Shown here in pieces: positions 55,646-64,000 of a stretch of DNA of 64,000 nt (positions are counted from its first letter, which is position 1; each line of letters opens with the position of its first letter). The notes under the pieces are model-generated. The model was not told the DNA's origin and made no database searches. It worked only from the letters and a program-made list of their open reading frames with translations. The DNA lies in NCBI GenBank assembly GCA_046565505.1, contig JBKHYJ010000025.1:14688-78687 (forward strand), read 5' to 3'. The stretch comes from JBKHYJ01 sp046565505 (lineage in GTDB: Bacteria > Acidobacteriota > Blastocatellia > UBA7656). The position numbers and the translations under genes were made by a program.

Positions 55646-56243
55646 GACGAGTTGCGGCACCCGCGGAATCAGCCAAGCGATTGGGCCTATTCCACAGAAG
55701 AAAGCGCCATTCTTTTGAAAGATGATAAGCAGTGGCTCGGACACGTTTCTTCTTAACACCGTTTTGCGTATTGTAATATAAGTCACCACCCTATCAAGGG
55801 GTGGGCAGAGTGAAGATACCCGAAGGCATTTGGCTCGACAGGTCCTTTAGTTCATTAGCGTCCGCCGGATACTTACCGATAGCCCGCCGATAACGGAACG
55901 CTAATCAAGGGGTTGATGCTGGCCGCTAGAACAGGCGAATTATTGGCCCGGCCCTGAAAATAACGCACGCGGTCAGGTTTCGGTGACCTTGATACTCTTC
56001 GCACGGCAAGAAGCGCCCTTCAGAAGTTTAGAATCGAAGCAAGGCCGTAGAATCCGGGCGATAGCGAAGAAGTTTAGCCCGAGGACCACAAAATGAGATG
56101 TCCCTCGCGCCGCGAGTCGGCGCTCCGGGCCACGCCTTTCCGAGTATTAACCAGGCTGTAGAAGCGATTCAGTTTCCAACGAACCAGGGTCGGCAGTCCA
56201 AGGACCGGGCCGTCAGTATCAACTTTTTAGTGGAGGCTTGATC
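55646..56243. other. Intergenic region, no gene recognised
   Basis: About 600 bp upstream of a decayed secreted-protein gene; nothing was recognised apart from the GTGGAGG ribosome-binding site at its end (56230-56236). Confidence 0.45.
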
Positions 56244-58934
56244 ATGCTTCGTGGCGACCAGATCGATATTGCGCGATTTCTCTTCTGCGCCCTCAAGGTG
56301 AGGCGCGACCGCGCGGACGCGGGCGGGGAGCAGCGACGCGCCGGAGCTTTAAGGCCCATGCGGTTTGCATTCATCGCCCTGCTTCTAGCCATCCTCCCGC
56401 CCACCGCACGTGCCGGGACGTTTATAGCTTACGGGCCTCAGAGATTTACGCGCGACTCGGGCGCCCCCGCCCCCGTCACGGCAGGCTTCACCGTTCTGGA
56501 CCCGGCCACGGCGTATACACTGCGGATCGACAGCGCAGGGGTGTCTAGCGCGGCGATTACCCTTAACGGAGTCGAAGTCGTCGGCCCGAATGATTTCAAC
56601 TCTACAGTCACGCTCATTACGAGGCCGGTGACGCTGCGAATCAGTAATCAACTGACGGTCGAGATGCGGGGTCGCCCGGCGAAAGCTTTACCGTGCAAAT
56701 CATCGGGGTTGACAACATGCCGCCTGTGATAACGGCCGGCGTGACCCCCGCGCCGAATGCCGCGGGGTGGAATAATTCAAATCCGACCGTCACCTTCACA
56801 TGCTCTGATTCGACCAGCGGAGTCGCTTCTTGCACCGCGCCCAGGAACGTCACGGCAGAGACGGCGGGGCGGACCGTAGCGGGTACGGCCGTTGACAAGG
56901 CCGGGAACACGGCCACGGCTTCCGTAAGTGTGAAGCTCGATAAGACTCCGCCGGCCCCGCCGTCACTTCACCGGCCAACGGGTCTAAGGTCTTCACCTCA
57001 TCGGTAGTGGTCGCAGGGACGGTGACCGACGCGCCCTCCGGGCTGGCAAGCGTAACCTGCAACGGGGCGCCTGCCGCTGTAAGCGGGGCCGGGTTCAATT
57101 GCGGCGTGACGCTGACTCAGGGCGCGAATTCGGTGGCGGTCGTGGCGACAGACGTTGCCGGCAACACCGGCACGTCTGTACTCTCTCTGACCTACACGCG
57201 CGTCCCGGCGATAACGATCACCTCCCCGGCTAACCTCCCCTACCTCAACATCAGCCCGACCACGATCAGCGGCACGGTCGATGACGCCGCGGCTACGGTG
57301 ACGGTCAACTCCGTTCAGGCGGCGGTCGTGAATGGCAGCTTCAGCATAGCGCTGCCGCTTGCCGAAGGGCCCAACGTCATCACGGCCAGCGCCGCCTCGG
57401 CGACGGGCGCGGGCGGGACGGCGACCGTCGAAGTGACGCTCGATACGCCGCCGCATGTAACGATCACTTCGCCGCCCGACCAGTTCGTGACGACGGATTC
57501 GTCAATCTCTGTGGCCGGCAGCGTCAACGATATCGTCGTCGGGACGGTGAACGCCGAGCAGGCGCAGGTCATAGTCAATGGGGCCGCGGCGCAGGTCGCG
57601 AACCGCACTTTCCTGGTGGCCAACATCCCGCTCGCCAACGGCGTCAACGTCATTCAGGCGGTGGGACGAGACCGGGTCGGCAATGCCGCGACGACCCAGA
57701 TCACGGTGACGCGGCAGGCGCCGTCGTTCGTTGACATTCCTGGTTTCGCTAATAACGTGGACGTGGCCGGCAACTACGCGTAAGTGGCGGCGGGGGCGGC
57801 GAGGCGTGGGATGTCGTGGTCAAAGGGAGCAGGGCCTACGTAGCCAGCGGCGCTGGCGGCCTAGTTATCATCGACGTCTCTTCGCCCGCCTCGCCAGCGC
57901 GGCCGGGTTAGATCAGCCTCGCAGGCATCTCGAAAGGCGTGGACGTAGACGCGCTGCGCCAAATCGCTGCGGTCGCGCTGGGCGGGAACGGACTGGCTAT
58001 CGTGAACGTGGCGAACCGGGCTGGCCCGACAACGGTGGCGACGCTGGGCGGCGGGGACGTGCGCGACCTGACTATCTCGGGCAACTCGGTTTTCCTGGCC
58101 CATTTCTCGCGCAGCTTCACGTCTGTAGACCTGACTAACCCTGCGGCCCCCATAATGCGCGCTTCCACCCCTAAGAGCTTGGGGGCTGCTGCAAGACATG
58201 GCGGTGAAAGGTAACATCGCCGCGGGGGCAGACGTGTTCTTCGTGAATGGGGTCCCGCTGATAGACGTGAGCACGCCGGCAAGTCCGCAGCAACGCCTGA
58301 TTCTCGACTTCCGAGCATTCCGCGATGACAACGGCACCGACATTGCTATGGATTCGACCCGGCCGGCATCTTATACGCCACTGGCCGCCGCCCAACAGAC
58401 GGCAGGAATGTTTTAATAACTATCAACAAGACGACCGGGGCGGGCGCGGAGGTAGGGCCGACGGGCGTGGAGGCGCTCGGGTTCGGCGACACTATATCCG
58501 ACATATCATTCAGGAATCCCGACGGGGCGCTGTAATCATACCTCGAAGCCGGTGACGCGCCAGGGGTGATCGACAAGCAGACGGGCGCGGTCACCCCGTC
58601 AGGGCGCAGCTTCGTCTCCTGTTGCGGCAATGGCATGGCGTTCTCGCCTGGCGGCGTGCTGTACCACTCGAACGATAGGGACCTGCACGGTCTCGACCAG
58701 GCCACGGGGCGCGCGACGGTGGTGACACGGATGGTGTTCTCGGCCCCCGCCGATGACGACCCGCGGATAAACGGGATGGGCTTCCAGCCGGGCACCGGAA
58801 TACTGTTCAGATCGCTTAACGATGGGTTCGCGGGGCAGCAGAATTACCTCGTCACTGTAAACACCGCTACCGGGGTGGTGAAGATCATAGGGCGCACCGT
58901 CAACGGCCTGGATGCAATAGCCTTCGCCCCGTAA
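56244..58934 (+). pseudogene. Large secreted Ig-like/beta-propeller protein gene with multiple frameshifts and stops
   Basis: Read across all lesions this is one gene of about 890 codons. A signal peptide (from 56358, MRFAFIALLLAILPP) is followed by Ig-like repeats with VAGTVTDAPSGLASVTCNG and ITSPANLPYLNISPTTISGTV, then an LVIVD-like propeller (RAYVASGAGGLVIIDVSSP and GLAIVNVANR). A C-terminal domain starts with ITINKTTGAGAEVGPTGVEALGF and ends with VNGLDAIAFAP. Frame changes lie near 56678, 56962, 57781, 58183 and 58346; nonsense codons are TAA at 57781, TAG at 57909 and TAA at 58533. Each break is a one- or two-base problem, so decay is recent, or the region was poorly sequenced. A GGAGG site precedes ATG 56244. 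Confidence 0.82.
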
Positions 58935-59005
58935 CGTGCAAAAATACAGGGCGGCCGAGTCTCTCTTCACGTCATAGGCCCGGGCTGCCTAGTCAGGTGT
59001 TTAAC

Positions 59006-59033
59006 GGCGCGAAAGGCATGTGCTTTTCGCGCC
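59006..59033 (-). terminator. Stem-loop after the DoxX-type gene
   Basis: A stem of about 12 bp (ggcgcgaaaggca paired with tgcttttcgcgcc, one G-U pair) lies between the decayed gene and the convergent membrane-protein gene. It may end either transcript. No long T-run is seen. Confidence 0.45.
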
Positions 59034-59221
59034 TCAACAGTTCCGCCGTTAAAGGTAAAGGGTGAGAGATTAGCTGCCGCGCGATTCCCTCAGGCCGCTC
59101 TCTCGATGCAGGCTACTTCTCGCCGGGCCGGAATCCTCGACTTGATCTTATGTCATTCGCCGACGTGTCTCCACCAAAGCGCGGCGTGGGCAGTAAGCCA
59201 TCAATACCGCTTGCCATCGCT

Positions 59222-60550
59222 TTAGCGGTTAAAAGGATATTCCTGAATCCAATGGAAGCCGCGACTCTTAAGCAAGAATTTAGACTCGTCAACACGAATC
59301 AACCTGGCATACGTCCTGTGGCCCTCCCACTCCCCTTCTAACGTAACCGACTCCGGCGCGGGCTGGTCGAAAGTGAATTCAGCTTTCCAGTCCGGGTCGT
59401 CGCGCTTCCCGAGTGAGAGTGTTTTGTTTTCCATGTTGAGGTCAAGGCGAAAGCTCTGATTCGGCCCGCTCATAGGTTGAATGGTGAGAACCCCCGCGGA
59501 CTGGAAGACTGCCCGCTGCCACCGCGTCGCGTCCGTCAGCAGCGGCGGCCGCGCCTGCCCATCGAGGAAGAATTCATCGACAGACCATATCCCATACAAA
59601 GGCGGCCTGGGCGCGTGCTCGCCGTAGACCTTATACCGCTGGTAGCCGCCATACAGGCTGGACCCGATGAGATATAACCCGAATAAGATTTGCACAGCCA
59701 GCGCGACGCGGTCGAGCCACCTCCGGCGGAAAAGGCGCTGGAGGCCGGCAGGCTCCACGCCGCGGTTGAAGAGGAACAGGTTTGCCAGTCGCCTTAAGTC
59801 CGGGGCGAGCAGGAAGACGCTCATGATCAGCAAGTGGAACGAATAAAGCTTAACCGGCACGTCGTAACACATGTTGAGTATGAAAATCTGGGTCGTATCG
59901 GCAAGGCAGATCAAGGCTCCCAGCATCATGGTGCGGGGGAAAATCAGCAGCACGCCGCCGAGCATCTCCGCGCACCCCGTAAATATTTCAAAGCCTTTGG
60001 AGGCGCCGATGAACGTCCAAAGTAGTCCCATCGGGGAAGAGTCGCCATAGGGCTCTATGAGCCGCGTTAGGTGCGGGGCGGGCATCTGAAGCGGGATTAC
60101 CTTTATTGCCCCATACGCTATCATGGCGCCGGCCAGCGAGAAGCGGACGTATAGCCTCAGCCATTGGTGGAGCCGCTCGTAGTTGGGACGCCTGCGATCA
60201 AGCGCTGACCAAATCGTGGCCGCGGCCGCGGCCAGCGCCAGGAAGCAGAGTACCTGGACGTAGTTATACGTCGTGTCCCCGCTGCCATTCTGGAATACGG
60301 TTATTTCGTAACTCAGGTGAAGAATATGCTTGCCCACCCACGGCACGATTACTTGCCATAGATCAGTGTACTTTTGGATGAGCGAGCCGGTGAAGGGGAG
60401 AAACTCCACCGGAAACGGGATGATATACAAGACGAAATACGCGAACGCGAGCCGGAAGGCGACGCGCTTTGTGACGCTCCAGCGCGGCCCGGCATCCGTC
60501 TCCTGAAGCAGCGCCCCGGTCTCTGCCTGTATTTGCGATCGTGCGTACAT
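59222..60550 (-). CDS. DoxX-type integral membrane protein
   Basis: The 442-residue protein starts after a GGAGG site. Eight or so hydrophobic segments span residues about 28-300, with the DoxX-like core FSLAGAMIAYGAIKVIPLQMP and FEIFTGCAEMLGGVLLIFPRT. A soluble C-terminal domain of about 130 residues (YGIWSVDEFFLDGQARPPLL to HWIQEYPFNR) follows, beta-rich and probably periplasmic. DoxX-family proteins occur in respiratory quinol oxidase and redox-stress complexes, but this fusion type is uncharacterised. It stands alone on the minus strand. Confidence 0.82.
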   Translation of the reverse strand: MYARSQIQAETGALLQETDAGPRWSVTKRVAFRLAFAYFVLYIIPFPVEFLPFTGSLIQKYTDLWQVIVPWVGKHILHLSYEITVFQNGSGDTTYNYVQVLCFLALAAAAATIWSALDRRRPNYERLHQWLRLYVRFSLAGAMIAYGAIKVIPLQMPAPHLTRLIEPYGDSSPMGLLWTFIGASKGFEIFTGCAEMLGGVLLIFPRTMMLGALICLADTTQIFILNMCYDVPVKLYSFHLLIMSVFLLAPDLRRLANLFLFNRGVEPAGLQRLFRRRWLDRVALAVQILFGLYLIGSSLYGGYQRYKVYGEHAPRPPLYGIWSVDEFFLDGQARPPLLTDATRWQRAVFQSAGVLTIQPMSGPNQSFRLDLNMENKTLSLGKRDDPDWKAEFTFDQPAPESVTLEGEWEGHRTYARLIRVDESKFLLKSRGFHWIQEYPFNR

Positions 60551-60840
60551 CTAAACCTCCGCTGAAGGGTGACCTGTGGTCCTTTTCGGCAACCTGTTTT
60601 CCTACTCCCGAATTAACGCTGATTAGCCATCGAGAGTTTCCAAAGCCATCGGGAAGTAGAAAACATCTCGGCCTTTAACGTCAATTGAAACCCGAAGTAA
60701 TATGGCGGGGGCCGGGTCAGCGCGGTGGTCAGGCCGCCAGAACAAGAATTGATCAATGAGCCGATGACTGGTATCATCCGATGCGCCCGCCGGGGATGCC
60801 CTCCAACACAGTCAACGAGCCTGAGCCGGGAGATATTCCT

Positions 60841-61143
60841 ATGCAAAACACCAGACGATCAGAGCGCAAACCGCTTCTTGTCGAGGTGGAGTACGAAAGC
60901 GCGGGCGTGCATCTAAAAGCCCACATCAACAACATCGGCACACTTGGCGTCTTCATCGGGACAGACTCGCCGCTGCCGGTCGGAGTACATTTGAGGCTAA
61001 GGTTCAGTCTGCCGGGCGGGCGAGTAATTGAAACTGGAGGTGTGGTCGCGCACCGCCGGACGGGAGCAGGGATGGGCATCGCCTTCGTCTCGGTCGGCGC
61101 CGAAGAGGTCGAACACATTCGCCGATTTATCGACTCCGAATAG
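60841..61143 (+). CDS. PilZ-domain protein with altered second motif
   Basis: The 100-residue protein, preceded by GGGAG, is a single PilZ domain. The first c-di-GMP motif RxxxR is present as RRSER at residues 5-9. The second motif, normally D/NxSxxG, reads NIGTLG, with Gly replacing Ser. The GGRVIETGGVVAHRRTGAGMGIAF strands complete the fold. PilZ proteins bind c-di-GMP and control motility, polysaccharide or pili; the changed Ser makes binding uncertain. Confidence 0.85.
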   Translation: MQNTRRSERKPLLVEVEYESAGVHLKAHINNIGTLGVFIGTDSPLPVGVHLRLRFSLPGGRVIETGGVVAHRRTGAGMGIAFVSVGAEEVEHIRRFIDSE

Positions 61144-61265
61144 TCCTCGGCCCGGCCCAATTCTGCCGCACAAATAGGGTCTCTCAGTGGGTATGACGTA
61201 CGTCACACTAGCCCGCGGATTAATTCATTTTGGCTGTGCCTTCGGCGAGGGTTTGCCGGGGCGGA

Positions 61266-61640
61266 CTAATACGCGCGCGTGGTAAGGCTGCCCAGGGACC
61301 ACCGAAGTTTGCCTTCTTTGTAAGATGAAGACGGCGAGTTGTCCCGCGCGGCTTGATACTGCAAAAGGCGAGTCGCGACGACCTGCCGCGTGTAGATGAA
61401 GCGGTTGGACGCGAGAATGTAACTGTGGCCTCCGCACTGCGAGCAGTTGCCAAACTTGTCTATGTAAGTCTTGATAGGCAGGTCCTGTTCGCCGGAACAA
61501 TCGCCGCAAATGATCTGTATTCCGGTGGTGACTAATTCTGACCGGGCTTCTAATAATTGCGACGCGTCTTCGCTATAGCCCTTTGTCAGAAAGTAGGTTA
61601 GCGACAGGGCAAGCGCCGAGGCTAATGTAATGATGATCAT
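61266..61640 (-). CDS. Small membrane-anchored zinc-ribbon-like protein
   Basis: The start at 61640 (MIIITLASALAL) follows a perfect GGAGG site; this gives 124 residues. An N-terminal membrane helix is followed by a charged linker and two CxxC pairs, CGDC and CSQCGGH, spaced 20 residues apart as in zinc ribbons. The C-terminal 50 residues are polar. No family was recognised; the ribbon should lie in the cytoplasm or periplasm depending on the topology of the helix. Confidence 0.65.
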   Translation of the reverse strand: MIIITLASALALSLTYFLTKGYSEDASQLLEARSELVTTGIQIICGDCSGEQDLPIKTYIDKFGNCSQCGGHSYILASNRFIYTRQVVATRLLQYQAARDNSPSSSYKEGKLRWSLGSLTTRAY

Positions 61641-62016
61641 GGCGACCTCCTGCATCCGCTCATGAAAAATGGCAAATGCAGGCTTTTTTCCTGCTACGAT
61701 AGTCGCGAGCACTTAGACCGATGAAATCTCATTACGGAGTCGGATGGCGGGCGCCATCGCGGATGGCTGATCGCGACCTGAAATTACGCCTGAGCGGGGC
61801 ACTGCATTCAAATCAGGGCCGGACCGCCGCCTGAACCGCAGCGGCTTTTCGTCCATTATTCTAAAGGCGACAAGCACGTCGGGAGGTAGTTCATATTTAG
61901 GGCTAGTGATGACAACAGGCGGAGCATTACTCTTATAGATGAAAGCTATCCCCGCGCTCAGGCATAGTGAGTGTCCTAGCCGGGTAAGATCAGGTGTCAG
62001 GCGCAGCCGTGGCGAG

Positions 62017-62394
62017 TTATTTAGAGTAGAACGCGGGTCGAGAAGTATCAAACTTCAAGGCCACGCTCGTTTGTGAACATAGCTGTTCGACGCGGACTAC
62101 CTCAGCCGAGTACTTGATCCACCTTTCCTCTTTTAAAGGAAGCCTGATCGAAACTTCTACTTTCATCCCGACTGCGAGAAGTCTTCCGATGTAGCCGAAA
62201 GCCCCGCGCGGGCTTATGTTGCTCAGCTTGCCAGTATTCAGAATGCCTAATCCAGATGGATCGGTCCCCTTCACTCTGAACGGCCAATCTACCTGATACC
62301 TATGCGTGCGTCTCCGATCAGGCAAATTTCCCTCGCTTCCTGTACTCATCAGCATTAAATTTTCGGGCAATATTTCGGCGTTAATAGCAGACAT
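62017..62394 (-). CDS. PilZ-domain protein
   Basis: The 125-residue protein has an N-terminal tail of about 25 residues and a PilZ domain. Both c-di-GMP motifs are intact: RRTHR near residue 28-32 and NISPRG near residue 59-64. The strands LPLKEERWIKYSAEVVRVEQ and SVALKF end the domain. It is likely a c-di-GMP receptor. No ribosome-binding site is clear; ATG codons at residues 14 and 16 are alternatives. Confidence 0.85.
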   Translation of the reverse strand: MSAINAEILPENLMLMSTGSEGNLPDRRRTHRYQVDWPFRVKGTDPSGLGILNTGKLSNISPRGAFGYIGRLLAVGMKVEVSIRLPLKEERWIKYSAEVVRVEQLCSQTSVALKFDTSRPAFYSK

Positions 62395-62611
62395 AAAGCT
62401 TGACCCATCCCTACGGTATATTTATTGCTCACTCCCCATCCAGGTAGAATACTGTTAATTGTGAAGGATTTGCAGTATTACAACATAATTAATTGAGGTG
62501 GATGAGAAAAGCTGATATAGTAAGGTTTAGTGTCGGCATAAAAGGAGCAGGCATGTTTCCGCTAGTTTTAGTTCTCCCTTTAACTAGTTAGCCGATGTTG
62601 GAGAAGCCCCT

Positions 62612-62920
62612 ATGAATACAGACCCCCTCCCTTCCATACCTTATCAGCCAAGTTCTAGTCTTTCATCGAAAACCATAAATGATGATCTGAACTGGCGGGA
62701 ATTGATGTTGAAGTATGACGTGGAGTCCATATGGCGCCGGATCGCTTGCCTTGCTCAAACGCGGGGTGATGACGAATGGGACACAGGTGATAAAACCCAG
62801 GACGTGTTTCTTCGTCTGCTGAACGGGCGGCGGTTCAACACCTATATTGATGAGAATTGGTCAGAGGAGCAGATAACACGAGACTTATTGTCGCTGATGC
62901 ATGGCCGCACAAAGGCATAG
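62612..62920 (+). CDS. Hypothetical protein, possible sigma-70 region 2-like
   Basis: The 102-residue protein has a GGAGAAG site at a suitable distance. Its C-terminal half (WRRIACLAQTRGDDEWDTGDKTQDVFLRLLNGRRFNTYIDE) loosely resembles the region 2 helix of small ECF-like sigma factors found in Acidobacteriota, where a D-x-x-Q-D pattern is typical, but region 4 is absent. It may be a truncated sigma-like protein or an unrelated small protein. Confidence in the function is low. Confidence 0.5.
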   Translation: MNTDPLPSIPYQPSSSLSSKTINDDLNWRELMLKYDVESIWRRIACLAQTRGDDEWDTGDKTQDVFLRLLNGRRFNTYIDENWSEEQITRDLLSLMHGRTKA

Positions 62921-63440
62921 TATCTGAAAATGCGATACCCTACTCTCATAAAAGATTAGGCCGGAAGAATGCAGGAGTCGAGACAGGAACCGCCCGATCA
63001 AGCTAGTATAAAGGCTTTCGCATTGCTCTGCCTTCGGCTCAGACTCTCGCTCTTATCCGACTCCTTTATTCGATGGCGCGTCCCGCCCGGCTGTTCCCCT
63101 TTTCGGGGAATTTACAAGCATATTAGAAAGAATTAAACTCCTCTAGTCAGATAAGATGCGCCGGGGGCATAGGTGGCAATGCTACTGCTATGCACGCAGT
63201 AAAGTGTGCTGACGAGCATGGGACATCTGGTAGTCAGCGCGCATTCCTCAACAGCGTTGTTACCTATGCAGGTTGGTGCGAAGCCACCCCCGGCGCGCCA
63301 ACTTGGTAATTAAACCTCATTCCTCATTTCTGTTAATTGAGCGGGCAATCCTCCCCGGGCGGAAGGACATCAGCTACCCCTTTGGGCATCGGCAACATCC
63401 TTCCACAGCATCTTAAGACTATCGTATCGGACGGGGCAGT
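62921..63440. other. Gene-free region around the structured element
   Basis: About 520 bp without a convincing gene. Apart from the structured element at 63158-63296 nothing was recognised. Confidence 0.45.
63158..63296. ncRNA. Candidate structured RNA, multi-branched, class unknown
   Basis: The 139 bases fold into several helices that can be read directly. P1 is a perfect 10-bp stem, gcgccggggg (63158-63167) with 63287-63296. P2 is a 17-bp stem with G-U pairs (63167-63183 with 63253-63269). P3 is a small hairpin (63184-63200, stem actgc/gcagt). P4 is a 10-bp stem with G-U pairs (63204-63213 with 63233-63242). P5 is a short hairpin (63271-63285). One base (63167) is shared between P1 and P2. 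It does not match riboswitch, SRP, 6S, RNase P or tmRNA sequences known to me. The strand is undetermined; a single-stranded DNA element is an alternative. Confidence 0.5.
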
Positions 63441-63671
63441 ATGCACAAAGACATGCGAAGCTTGACTCCTGACCAGAGGCTAGCAGTGAACCTGCTGGCC
63501 ATAGGCATGAATATTAAAGAGACGGCCAGGGCTTTAGAGACATCAGCCTCAGCCGTGAGCGCATGGGTCAATCATAATAAAGCATTCAAATCTGCGCTCG
63601 CCATGCGTAGACGGGAATTACTCGTTAGCTATAATGATGAGCGCGTTTTTACGGAGCCGCGTCACTCTTGA
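63441..63671 (+). CDS. Small helix-turn-helix protein
   Basis: The 76-residue protein has a helix-turn-helix pattern (LAVNLLAIGMNIKETARALETSASAVSAWVN) like that of phage terminase small subunits and small DNA-binding regulators. The tail is basic. The ribosome-binding site is weak (GGGGC). It lies 144 bp downstream of the candidate structured RNA. A regulatory or phage-derived role is possible; no phage genes are around it. Confidence 0.5.
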   Translation: MHKDMRSLTPDQRLAVNLLAIGMNIKETARALETSASAVSAWVNHNKAFKSALAMRRRELLVSYNDERVFTEPRHS

Positions 63672-63957
63672 ATCTTTCGGACATGCTTTGTAATCCGGGC
63701 GGTCAATGAGAGAAGAAGAGTAACGGGCAGCGTTGTCAATAGCGATCATTTGGTCGGCCGCACGTTGGCCGGTTTTCCGGCGAGTGCCACGCCGACCGTT
63801 CGCTTAATGTAACCATAGGGGATAACGGTGAGCGTAGCGTACTCCAAGTAGCGGCGAGCAAGTTATTGCAGTAATTTTTATCTATCTTCCGAGGGGATTT
63901 CTGAGTTATAAGTATTCGGCGCTGCGCCCCCCCGCCCAGCTTCAGGAGGTGTCACCT

Positions 63958-64000
63958 ATGCACGTCACCCACCACGCGCCTCACCACGCCGCCGACCCCG
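63958..64000 (+). CDS. Start of a gene running off the right edge
   Basis: An ATG at 63958 follows a very strong AGGAGGTG site at 63944-63951. Only 14 codons are visible, reading a His-rich start (MHVTHHAPHHAADP). No family can be assigned. The region 63672-63957 before it holds no recognisable gene. Confidence 0.6.
   Translation, partial: MHVTHHAPHHAADP

Noticed and set aside
61713..62051. Minus-strand open frame of 112 codons between the zinc-ribbon and PilZ genes
   Set aside because: There is no ribosome-binding site and no recognisable pattern. It overlaps the end of the PilZ gene and starts at an arbitrary ATG.
63209..63216. CTGACGAG resembling the hammerhead ribozyme core
   Set aside because: The second core strand (CGAAA) is missing in the right place, and the bases form part of the P4 stem instead.

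Overview
The window looks like chromosomal DNA of an acidobacterium, most likely class Blastocatellia. This is inferred from the gene repertoire: an acidobacterial-type duplicated orphan permease of the MacB/FtsX family, an Oar-like TonB-dependent receptor with an N-terminal carboxypeptidase-regulatory domain, DinB and DoxX proteins, YVTN beta-propellers, and many secreted redox proteins. Base composition is GC-rich, apart from an AT-richer island around the insertion sequences near 42-43.7 kb. No rRNA or tRNA gene was recognised.

Region 1 (1-9.2 kb, + strand) is the end of a non-ribosomal peptide cluster. It holds the 3' part of an NRPS (A-PCP-C), an MFS exporter, a SAM methyltransferase, a MacB-type permease and an SbnA-like enzyme that makes the precursor of L-2,3-diaminopropionate. 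The product is therefore probably a small peptide or siderophore-like molecule containing Dap.

Region 2 (9.3-17.5 kb, - strand) is an unusual locus. Three c-type cytochromes, each with two CxxCH motifs and related to the CCP/RoxA group, sit with a class 3 lipase, a small orphan domain that also occurs fused to one cytochrome, and an SGNH hydrolase. Two of the cytochromes are paralogues that share a 124-bp stretch of perfect identity. Together they suggest extracytoplasmic oxidation of a hydrophobic or ester substrate (inference).

Region 3 (18-38 kb) starts with a START-like (SRPBCC) protein, a zinc alcohol dehydrogenase and a YVTN propeller. It continues with a translationally coupled three-gene operon: a propeller protein with YtkA/FixH-like ends, a tandem SCO protein, and a cytochrome c fused to a periplasmic binding protein. 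Two tandem small secreted proteins, a 987-residue secreted repeat protein, a 1672-residue multicopper oxidase and an orphan receiver protein follow.

Region 4 (38.7-43.7 kb) is a decay zone. It has two genes broken by in-frame stops, a remnant of an IS66-type transposase, an intact IS66-type element, a TPR gene cut at both ends, and an IS630 element with a likely -1 frameshift.

Region 5 (43.7-55.7 kb) is ordinary: DinB, a large membrane protein, thioredoxin 2 with an isochorismatase-like hydrolase, an iron-permease-like protein, the TonB receptor, a TPR protein overlapping a small secreted Cys-rich protein head to head, a two-repeat secreted protein and a D-2-hydroxyacid dehydrogenase.

Region 6 (56-64 kb) has a large secreted-protein gene with about seven inactivating lesions, a DoxX-type membrane protein, two PilZ proteins, a few small proteins, and a roughly 140-nt element that folds into a multi-branched RNA-like structure near the right end.
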